64,000 nucleotides of DNA, taken from NCBI GenBank assembly GCA_954871525.1, contig OX940869.1, positions 23,278,001 through 23,342,000 on the forward strand, given 5' to 3'. Below are positions 11,178 to 20,248 of the stretch, piece by piece. Origin of the DNA: Parietaria judaica. Its lineage: Eukaryota > Streptophyta > Magnoliopsida > Rosales > Urticaceae. Each line of letters opens with the position of its first letter. Position 1 is the stretch's first letter. The position numbers were made by a program, and so were the translations under genes. The notes under the pieces were generated by a model. The model was not told the DNA's origin. It did not search any database and saw only the letters and a list, made by a program, of their open reading frames with translations.

Positions 11178-11324
11178 TACACAATTATACACTTTTTTGG
11201 TGACGTTGAACAGTTTTTATGGCAAGTTAAGACAGTTTTTGTGGTGAGATTAGACATTTTTTTCTTGTTTTTTTAAGATTACGAAGACTTTTTTAAAGAA
11301 AAAAAAAACGAGTACAACATGCAC
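11178..11324. repeat. Right copy of the repeat flanking the hAT
   Basis: Begins exactly where the hAT right end stops. It matches 5901-6045: TACAC, then TATACACTTTTTTGGTGA, AGACAGTTTTT and GGTGAGATTAGACA, ending in an ATGCAC word in both. Identity is moderate, with AT-rich indels. Confidence 0.7.
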
Positions 11325-11800
11325 TTTTTAATAGTTTGGTATTGCATCTTAAATAGTTTGGTATCCTTAATATCACTCTTTTAGGGTTTATATTAATTTT
11401 ATTTAAACTGAAGACACTATGTAATATTTCCTAAAACCATCTAACTAGCATTACCCAAAAAAATGTCTAATTTAACAAAAAGTATTTAATTGTACAATTA
11501 TCTCTGTTTTATTTTTAGTGTAAATTTATATAAATTTTTATCTTCAATCCTTTCTCATTTGTCTCTTTTAAATAGTTCGATAGCTTTAATCGTCTAATAT
11601 TACTCACAAAGCTGTCTAACATTACTCACAAAACTGTCTAAAAGGACCAAAGTTAATAAGAGAACAAAATAAAGAAAATAAACATAACATAATATTTAGA
11701 AACATTAGACGATTTCCATATATCAACAAATTTATCTATCAACAAATTAATCAACAAGAAAATCGATAATTTACACATAATCAACACCCGCCATTCTTCC

Positions 11801-11838
<38 letters not shown>

Positions 11839-11869
11839 TAAAGCAATCTATATTTTTCTACAAAATAAT
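11325..11869. other. Inner part of the right arm, AT-rich
   Basis: Contains words such as ACTCACAAAACTGTCTAA at about 11600-11640 and a (TA)n tract at about 11804-11835. 11630-11880 is the inverse of about 3840-3990. No gene. Confidence 0.6.
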
Positions 11870-12420
11870 TTAACTATCTGCCGAGTAGATTCCAGTTTTC
11901 ACACGAAATCGATTCTCATCGGCATCCCAATGATATAGCGAGCTAAAAAATCCTTGCTCTTTCTCTTTCGGAGCTGTAAAAAAAAAAAAAAATCCATAAA
12001 ATGAAAATCGCAACACCACAGAGGCCCTACACGTTGAGTATTTGGCGAGCTTGAAGTACAAAATCAGCGCGATGACAACTAACCACATTACACAAAATTA
12101 AAAATCTACGACATTTATGACAGTTAACACGTTCGGGATGCATCAAAATGCTAATAACTTCATAACTAAATCTAAACCTAACCAAAAGACATTTCCAGCA
12201 AGAGAGAAATATCATTAAGTGATCAGATAATCACCTCCATCAAGAGTACGAATGGCCATGCACTTCTTGGAGTTTTTGGCAGAGAGCTCGTAGTATTGTC
12301 GTCGTTCGTATTCGTCCGTTGAAGACTTCGCTCATCTTCACCGATTTTCTACCTCTCTCTTTACCTTCTGTTGATCCAACAACACCATCTGAACATCAAT
12401 TCCATAGCCAATTGAAACAT
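11870..12420 (-). pseudogene. Captured host-gene fragment, two exons with intact splice phase
   Basis: On the minus strand a reading frame ending ELSAKNSKKCMAIRTLDG stops at a splice donor (GAG then GTGATT, exon end 12235). After an intron with a long polypyrimidine tract and TTTACAG, exon 2 runs 11973-11870 and reads APKEKEQGFFSSLYHWD, then ADENRFRVKTGIYSADS and a stop. Joining the exons keeps the frame (phase 1). Upstream, the same frame continues (VLLDQQKVKREVENR) but carries two TGA codons near 12325, compatible with CGA-to-TGA changes. I do not recognise the protein. Its last codons and stop are also in the left arm at about 3808-3842, so it was captured by the element. Not a functional gene as seen. 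Confidence 0.6.
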
Positions 12421-12546
12421 AAAATCGTTCAATAACCTAATAACGCCCTGATCCTAAAAAAATAAAAATGGCGCACCCAATATAATTTCGTAATGCGATG
12501 AGGAGAGGTGAAGGAACCTGGGAATATCGGCGATGGGGATCGCAAA

Positions 12547-12821
12547 GATCGCCGGTGAGAGGACGGAGACGGATCTCGGTGGGCCGTGCGTGCATGGTAA
12601 TATTGAAAGGCTCGGAGTCGGAGAAGCTTCCTCGTTGGGATAGGGTTCCGGTCGATTGGGTTCCGTCAACCTTGTTTTCCCTCGAAGTGTTGTGAGCGAT
12701 CGGTTTCGGTGAGGATGGGTTTCGGGGCTTAGGGCTCGATGAGTGTGGGTTGCAAAGAGGGAAATGGATAGAGAGAAGTCTGATCGTGAGTGAGGAGAGG
12801 AAGAGGGGAAAGTAATAAACT
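12547..12821. repeat. Direct duplication A, left of the LINE
   Basis: About 275 bp, roughly 90% identical by eye to 14015-14297 (for example GTAATATTGAAAGGCTCGGA and CGATCGGTTTCGGTGAGGAT with small changes). It ends at AGTAATAAACT, exactly where the LINE poly-T begins. It belongs to the arm of the large element. Confidence 0.85.
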
Positions 12822-14014
12822 TTTTTTTGACAGTAAGACTGAAATTCATCAAGAAGAGGGAGTAATATCCCCACTAACAAATCTTACAAGTCACTCGGGG
12901 CATTCAACCGCCCATAAATCCGATGTCAAAATGGATAGGCGTGTTTTCGAGATACAATTACTCATTACAAGATCTCGGAACCCATCGGCATCCCCTAATC
13001 GAGCCTATTTTGCTCACTAGTGCACCGATGCTAGCAATGATCGGGCCTTGGATACTATTGAGGTTGCCTTCATTAACAAGGTTGACCGCCCTAAGACAAT
13101 CAGATTCAACCTCGGAGACAGACCAACCCCGTGCTTGCACAAAACGTAAGCCATGAAGAATAGCTTTGCATTCGCCCATTAAAGCCGAATCCATATTCTC
13201 AAAGAGTTCGGCCATGACACCGATGACATGTCCTTGGTGGTCCCGAACGATCCCATCTATAGCCGCACGTCCCGATCTCTCGTCCCATGCCGCTAGTTGC
13301 CACAGTCGCCTCCGTGCTCCGAGTTCACTTTTTGAAGCTTGCAAACCAACTCGCGACTTCCTCGACCCATACCTCGGGCAATTTAGCACATTGCTCGAAG
13401 ATCCTAAGGTTGCAATCCGACCACGTCGCCCAAACAAGTCAACAAAAAAGTTCTAAATCGGGCCCTAATAGCCCCTCAAAAGCACAAGGCAAAGCTTGCG
13501 AAATGGAAGGCTCCCGTCTTTTCAACCCATCGGTGTAAGGATGACTTCTCCCACATCGCTTGGGCTCTCTCGCATCCCCACACCGCATGGAAGGTGTCCT
13601 CATATAATGCTCCGCAAAAACTACAAAAAGGAAGAAAGTCGATACCTCGTCCGCAAAGCGCTTCATGGGTGGAGAAAGCTTCAAACCAAGCATGCCACAC
13701 GAGATGCTTGACTTTTGGTGGGATTTGCAACCCCCATAGTTTCTTCCACCATAGCGGTTCCGCGGTGATCGAGCACGACGGTCCCCCTCGAGCCGCGGAT
13801 CTAGCAAGACGGTATCCGGATCGGACCGTGTAGTTAACCGCTTCTTCAAAGTGCCACACCCATCAGTCTCTAAGGTCCATATCTCCCAAGGGGATTTTCA
13901 AGATCGCCTCGGCTACATAAGTTGTCATGATGGATGTGACGAGATCGCGGTTCCAAGTCCTATGGGATATCAAGTCGGCGACTCTCCATGGGTATCCATT
14001 GTCCGGTTCCTTTG
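12822..14014 (-). mobile_element. 5'-truncated LINE (non-LTR retrotransposon)
   Basis: Minus-strand orientation: the short A tail appears as a run of T at 12821-12828. From 14000 downward the frame reads ADLISHRTWNRDLVTS and ILKIPLGDMDLRD, then WHFEEAVNYTVRSGYRLARS, the usual LINE sequence that precedes the zinc-binding domain. The endonuclease and the catalytic RT core are absent, so the copy is truncated to about 1.2 kb. It is flanked by duplications A and B. Confidence 0.88.
12880..14005 (-). pseudogene. LINE ORF2 C-terminus: zinc-binding and RNase H-like domains
   Basis: The zf-RVT type region is at about 13859-13476: WWKKLWGLQIPPKVKHLVWH, then CGRG, FCSFCGALYEDTFHAVWGC, with the spaced Cys and His residues of that domain. 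The plant-type RNase H-like domain follows at about 13300-12960: IDGIVRDHQGHVIGVMAELF, MGECKAILHGLRFVQARG, VSEVESDCLRAVNLVN and WVPRSCNE. Stops near 13439 and 12958 break the frame, and the 3' end still shows EFQSYCQKK just before the tail. In a live element this part follows the reverse transcriptase used for target-primed integration. Confidence 0.88.
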
Positions 14015-14297
14015 TGACCGCCGTAAAGGCCCGGAGACGAATCTCGTTGGGTCGTGCGTGCGTGGTAATATTGAAAGGCTCGGAGTCGGAGAAGCTTCGT
14101 CACTGGGATAGGCTTCCGGTTGATTGGGTTTCGTCGACCTTGTTTTCCCTCAAAGTGTTGTGAGGGATCGGTTTCGGTGAGGATGGGTTTCGGGGTTTAG
14201 GGCTCGGTGAGTGTGGGTTGCGATAGAGAGAAAGAGGGAAATGAATAGAGAGAATTTTGATAGTGAGTGAAGAGAGGAAGAGGGGAAAGTAATAAAC
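14015..14297. repeat. Direct duplication B, right of the LINE
   Basis: Second copy of 12547-12821. It begins at the LINE 5' junction (GACCGCCG) and then runs on without interruption into the outer arm at AACCCAACAAGG, so this copy is the one joined to the outer TIR. Confidence 0.85.
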
Positions 14298-14439
14298 TTA
14301 ACCCAACAAGGTTAGAGAGAGGATAAGGGTAAGTTTGTCAAAAAATGAGTCAAAATAGAGTTGAGAAATAATTTTTCAGATTCATTAAAGTGGGGAATAA
14401 AATCAGTTGAACATGCATTTCGGATATATTTTTTCAGGT

Positions 14440-14448
14440 TTATATATA

Positions 14449-14483
<35 letters not shown>
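14440..14483. repeat. (TA)n microsatellite at the right end of the large element
   Basis: Alternating TA with one TTTA break. Together with 3444-3489 it brackets the large element, and with 2452-2492 it makes three TA tracts at element junctions. Confidence 0.9.
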
Positions 14484-14486
<3 letters not shown>

Positions 14487-14735
14487 AATGCTAAGACTAG
14501 TCACTGTATTGGGCTAGGGCTTTTGGATAGGGATGGTTGGGCTTTAGTTTTAAGGGTTTTATTTGAATAAGTTTTCAAAATCATCAGAGGCATTTGGTCT
14601 TTGAAAGTAGTGAATATTTATCTAATTCATGTTATTATTTATAATATATCTGTTGGTTTTTTTTTTTTTTTTTATTTATGAGATTTTACTTAATTTTGAG
14701 GTGGAAAAACAGGATTTCATCGAAATTAAAGATCT
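14484..14735. other. Short spacer, no gene
   Basis: Single-copy looking AT-rich sequence with a poly-T run at 14659-14674. Nothing recognisable. Confidence 0.5.
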
Positions 14736-14743
14736 AGATTAAT

Positions 14744-15740
14744 CAAGGTTTAAAATGTTGCTTGCCGATGTCGTTTCGCATTTTTCATTTTACGGATATA
14801 TCGCTTGCCTATGGGTATGCCGATGGGCAAATCGTAAAAAAAAGGCATACCGCATGCCGCATATACCACACTTTTTTCATGGGCATACCGCATGCCACTG
14901 GGGTTTTCTACGGATATTCTGTAAAAAAATATTCGTGTATTTAAGCAAGATATTTATATAGGTTCAAAACTACATATTTAATAAATACAAAACATAATTG
15001 TATACAACAAAACACATTTGTAACTTAAATATGTAGGTGAAATGTATAATATTAAGTCAAATTATTATGTGAAGTAAATATGTATGTTAAGTGTGTAATA
15101 TTAAGTGAATATGCATGTTAAGTGTATATGTATGTTAAGTGAATAATATTAATTGAGGTGTATAATATTAAATTAATATGTATATTAAGTGTATATGTAT
15201 GTTATGTGAAGTTAATATGTATGTTAAGTGTATAATATTAGTTGAAGTGTATTATATTCAGTCAAATTATTAGGTGAAGTGTATGTGTATGTTAAGTGTG
15301 AATGTGTGATATTAGTTGAATATCAAAAAGTCCCACATTGATAGATGACAAGAGTTTGGTGATGTTTATATACCAAATATTAGGGACAAGGGCTTGGGCC
15401 TTTTGGGTCATAGGATTTTGTGGATGAGAGATGACTTACACAAATGCACCACCACACGCGCGCGCCACCACCTGTCCGGCGGGGTGGGGTGTAAATATAT
15501 TAATATTTACTGAAAGTTTAATTGGTATTTTTGCCGAAATCCACAAAAAATATGATTTTAAGCAATATTCCAACCATTTTTCGCAATTTTTACTCACAAC
15601 GAAATTCCAATCACTTGCCCCTGTGACTTTCACGAAATTTTGAAAAATCCAACGAAACGAAAGGGTTTTCGTTTCGCATATCCTCGAAAAACAAAAATCG
15701 GTAGTCATTTCCATAGAAAATCGCAAAATTTAACACCTTG
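14744..15740. mobile_element. Non-autonomous hAT element, perfect 8 bp target duplication
   Basis: The left end is CAAGGTTTAAAATGTTG and the right end, read inverse, is CAAGGTGTTAAATTTTG. The flanks are AGATTAAT at 14736-14743 and AGATTAAT at 15741-15748, a perfect 8 bp duplication. The left subterminal part has CATTTTACGGATATATCGC, shared with the element at 30057-30570. The middle (15000-15310) is a run of degenerate GTATGTTAAGTGTATA repeats. A GC-richer block with CACGCGCGCG lies at about 15455-15490. No transposase. Confidence 0.93.
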
Positions 15741-16137
15741 AGATTAATATCAAAATCAAAGTTTACAGTTGCAACACATTACCGTACTTCTGGTAGTTTT
15801 GCCGACCGGATTCTGTTTGGCCGTTTTCTGCATTATTCATGAATTTTCGGGATGCGGATCGTAGCTCCACAAGTGTAGAGCCTCTATATTGTCCACCCTC
15901 ACTGCGGGAACGTCACTGTGGCTGAAAATCAAGGATTCATACTGTTAGGTCCTTTACGGCGATTGGACGACGAACCAAACAAAAGCACTAGATGAAGAAA
16001 ATCGCAACTAGGGTTGCTAGAGAGAGCGTATGCGATTTTCTCTCTGGCTCTGGTGAATGGGAATGTTGAATTATAAGGTATGTGGGGCTATAAATAACTC
16101 ATATGGGATAATGACCTAATGAGATTTAGGAGCCGAC
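15741..16137 (-). repeat. Remnant of an older LTR end and its inner leader
   Basis: TGTTAGGTCC at about 15945 looks like the end of an LTR on the minus strand (GGACCTAACA). Upstream on that strand is a TATA-like word (TTATTTATAGCC) near 16090. The sequence is cut at 16137 by the next element and may resume after 20248. No partner LTR or primer site could be identified. Confidence 0.4.
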
Positions 16138-19100
16138 TGTTGGACATGTGTCCTTAAACAAGATGTTTCTTATCCATTTGTAAAAGATTATGACAAGTCG
16201 TTGAATAAAAGATGGTGCTTATTATGTTAATCTTATTATAGTTTCTGGTAGAGTAAAATAGAATGTTTGTTCCTTAGTTCATAAAGGATGCAATTATGTT
16301 ATTATTATCACAACAGAGTCAATGTGAGGAAGAATTAATAATCATAATAAATGAACTTAAAATGTTCGTGACCTGATTAACTGGGTGGGAGCCCATTAAT
16401 CGTATAAGGTCATTAATGTTAGTAAGTGACAATCCTATTCTGGATTTTGTGTGTGTCACACTCACTCGAAGTGCATTACGTATGAAGTGTCTTCATACTG
16501 GACTGGACCTGACTTAAACTCCGGAAGTTATCATATAAGACCTTCACTGATAACTTGGAGTTCAGTCAGTAGTAGATGATCAAATGGATATTCGATCTAA
16601 GTCCTGAGTGATCTTGAGTCTGAGCTGCTGGCTTGATTGTTCTTTGATTTTACCGTTAAAGAATACAATATATTACCGCTGTTCCTAACACTATTATTTT
16701 GGGAACATGATAGTCAGCAGTAAAGGTAGCTGGGACATAGATATGGGCATCACACAACTTTCTTCAGAGTCATGATGATTCCCTTGATTATCGGTAGTAA
16801 GAAGTGAAAGGTACCCGTGCGCAACTAATGAATCGAAACCATAAGTGGGTTACTCATGATATTACTGACTGAGTCAAGGATGAGAATGCAATGAGGGGAA
16901 TAACGGTAGAAACCGTCTGCTCATGTGTGGATCATCAAGTGAAAGATCAATAACCCGAATTTGATTGTATCAATGGACACCCTGCTGTAATAAAGGGAAT
17001 AATATATACTATATCACTAACGAGTGCAGCCTCGGGTTTATAGTGGAATTACACCGAGGTTTGACGAACACCCTAGCAGTTCGTTGGAGCTTAAGTGATA
17101 CGGGTCCATGGTCCCTAGGATATCTTCGTAACGGATGATAAGTACGTGATAGGAACACTTTGAGATGTTTAATCATTAGGCAAGACTTATAAAACTGAAG
17201 TGTGTGACAGACATCAGATAGTTTTATCCGTAGCGTGGCAAAAGTACCAAATCTTGGTAACCGAAATTAACTGACAAAAGAAAGTAGAATTTGGATTTTA
17301 TGTCAACATGAAAGTTGTTAGAAATTAAATTCTAGGAAACTTTGCTTTCGGAACCGAGTCAATTGGACGTACGGTTTGTGATTTAGACAATTTCTAAGTT
17401 TGTGATCGTTTCGGTAAACTATAAAATTAAATCACATGTCACGAATTTAAATGATGGTGTGACACCATGACATTTGAATGTATGATATTGAGATCAGAGA
17501 ATACTAATATAATTTAATTATTTGGATTTAATTATTAATATTTTATTAATAATTAATTAATAATTAATATATTTCTTTTAATATATAAATAATATATATT
17601 TATATATATTATATGTGTAAAATCGAATGAAGCCTTGGAAAGTGGAACTAATTCATAGGTTGAATTGGTTTTGGACTTTTCATTATTGGGGCATAAGTAC
17701 CAAATGTTTTGGTATTTGAGAAAAACTCTAAAATCAATTTAATCCATTGGATCGGTAAGGATTTAATATCAACCATTGGATTAAGATAAATGATTTTAAC
17801 CCTATACCTAATTCAAAATTGATAACTTGGTGACCAAGTTTAAAGTTTTCAAATTTGGTCCAATTAATTATATCCGTTAGATCGGTTTAAGATTTAATCT
17901 TTACCGTCGGATTGAAAATTAATTAATTATATATATAATATATAATTTTCGAATAATGGATATAGATAAAATCGAATTACGGCTTTTACCAAGTCTTTAG
18001 ATATTTTATTTTATCCGAAATTAATTTGATCCATTAGATCGGTTTATGATTTATCTTAACCGTTGGATCTAGATAATTAAATTCGAGTAAAATAAAATTT
18101 TTGTTCCTTAGTTTATAAAGGATGCAATTATGTTATTATTATTATCACAACAGAGTCAATGTGAGGAAGAATTAATAATCATAATAAATGAACTTAAAAA
18201 GTCTGTGACCTGATTAACTGGGTGGGAGCCCATTAATCGTATAAGGTCATTAATGTGACTAAGTGACAATCCTATTTTGGATTTTGTGTGTGTCACACTC
18301 ACTAGAAGTGCATCAAGTATGAGGTGTCTTCATACTGGACTGGACCTGACTTAAACTCTGGAAGTTATCATATAAGACCGTCACTAATATCTTGGAGTTG
18401 AGTCACTAGTAGATGATCAAATGGATATTTGATCTAAGTCGTGAGTGATCTTGAGTCTGAGCTGCTGGCTTGATTGTTCTTTGATTTAACCGTTAAAGAA
18501 CACAATATATTACCGCTGTTCCCAACATTATTATTTTGGGAACATGATAGTCAGCAGTAAAGATAGCTTGGTCATAGACATGGGCATCACACAACTCTCT
18601 TCAGAGGCAAAACGGTAAAAACCGCCTGCTCATGTGTGGATTATCAAGTGAATGATCAATAACGGATGATACGTACGTGATAGGAACATTTTGAGATGTT
18701 TAATCATTTGGCAAGACTTATAAAACTGAAGTGTGTGACAGACATCAGATAGTTTTATCCGTAGCGTGGCAAAAGTACCAAATCTTGGTAACCGAAATTA
18801 ACTGACAAAAGAAAGTAAAATTTGGATTTTCTGTCAACATGAAAGTTGTTAGAAATTAAATTCTAGGAAACTTTGCTTTCGGAACCGAGTCGTTTGGACG
18901 TACGGTTTGTGATTTAGACAATTTCTAAGTTTGTGATCGTTTCGGTTAACTATTAAATTAAATCACATGTGACAAATTTAAATGATGGTGTGACACCATG
19001 ACATTTGAATGTGTGATATTGAGATAAGAGAATATTAATATAATATAATTATTTGGATTTAATTATTAATATTTTATTAAAAATTAATAGATTTGTATTA

Positions 19101-20248
19101 ATATATAAATAAAATATATTTATATATATTATATATGTAAAATCTAATGAAGCCTTGGAAAGTGGAACTAATTCACAGGTTGAATTGGTTTTGGACTTTT
19201 CATAATGCGGCATGAGTACCAAATGTTTTGGTATTTGAGAAAAACCCTAAAATCAATTTAATCCATTGGATCGCTTAGGATTTAATATCAACCGTTGGAT
19301 TAAGATAATTGATTTTAAACCTATCCCTAATTCGAAATTGATAACTTGGTGACCAAGTCTAAAGTTTTCGAATTTGGTCTAATTAATTATATCCGTTAGG
19401 TCGGTTTCAGATTTAATCTTTACCGTCGGATTGAAAATTAATTAATTATATATATAATATATAATTTTTGAATAATGTATATAGATAAAATCGAATTAAG
19501 GCTTTTATCAAGTCTTTAGATATTTGATTTTATCCCAAATTAATTTGATCCATTAGATCGGTTTATGATTTATCTCAATCGTTTGATCTAGATAACTAAA
19601 TTCGAATTTTTAATATATATATATATATATTTTTGAATTTTATAAATTAGAAGATAAGATTGGATTTTGATTTTATCCAAGTCTTTCTTATTTAATTAAA
19701 TCCCTAATTAATTATATCCCTTGGATTTAGATGATATTAAATCTAGACCATTGGATTGGATAATTTAATATAAAGAATTCGAAATTAGGGGAGGGAATTT
19801 CTCTAATTCGGTTACAGTCTGAGCCTATTAATAAGGAGCTCATTCTACACATTTTTCACACCTTTCCCCAGAGAAAACTTTGAACTCTCCCTCTCCTTAA
19901 GGGTCTGTGAATTTTTCCTCTGTTCTCTCTCTCTGGTCGGCTTAAGAGACTTAGTTCTCCGGAAGCTTAAAAAGAACCATCAGTTAAAATTTGCGACGAA
20001 GTCTTGCCGGCGAAGCCCACGATTCGATTATTTATTTATTATGCTTATTAATTATTCCTCACATTGACTCGATTACGATAATTATAACATAATTGCAACC
20101 TTTATGAACTAAGGAATAAACATTCTATTTTACTCTACCAGAAACTATAATAAGATTAACATAATAAGCACCATCTTTTATTCAACGACTTATCATAATC
20201 TTTTACAAATATGATAAAAACAGCTTGTTTAAGGGCACATGTCCAACA
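16138..20248 (+). mobile_element. Rearranged LTR-type element with inverted ends and internal duplication
   Basis: It starts TGTTGGACATGTGTCC and ends GGGCACATGTCCAACA. The first 215 bp or so (16138-16355) recur inverted at 20030-20248, including AGATGGTGCTTATTATG and TTCTGGTAGAGTAAAATAGA. Inside, 16246-18080 is repeated directly as 18085 to about 19600, with deletions in the second copy. The LTR style (TGTTGGACAT, GGTGGGAGCCCATTAAT, GGAGCTTAAGTG) is shared with the solo LTR at 24110-26822. No gag-pol remains. The flanking 5 bp are CCGAC and CTAAC, not a convincing target duplication. Best read as an LTR with an internal tandem duplication and a snap-back inverted end. Confidence 0.75.

Larger units (their letters stand above)
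3490..14441. mobile_element. Large long-TIR element (MULE-like), heavily nested, carrying captured exons
   Basis: The left arm, 3490 to about 4000, is the inverse of the right arm, which reads inward from 14441 and is interrupted by a LINE. Matching landmarks in both arms, in order, are: ATGACTCC-type terminus, TGTTCTAC/TGTTCAAC, a CT-rich block, CACTCACCGAGCCCTAAA, CCATCCTCACCGAAACC, and the end of a gene fragment (KTGIYAANS-stop left, KTGIYSADS-stop right), followed by similar AT-rich sequence. The outer ends are next to (TA)n at 3444-3489 and about 14440-14483, so no ordinary target duplication is visible. The interior holds a tandem array (4139-5519), a hAT transposon and a LINE. No transposase of its own is visible. 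Long TIRs with captured exons suggest a Pack-MULE-like element, but this is inference. Confidence 0.7.

Noticed and set aside
12498..12695. Plus-strand frame repeated at 13927-14163 as a gene pair
   Set aside because: The similarity comes from the flanking direct duplication. The frame has no domain, and the supported reading in the area is on the minus strand.
16138..20248. Autonomous foldback DNA transposon
   Set aside because: TG...CA ends, LTR-style phrases shared with the solo LTR at 24110, and no short host duplication fit a rearranged LTR better.
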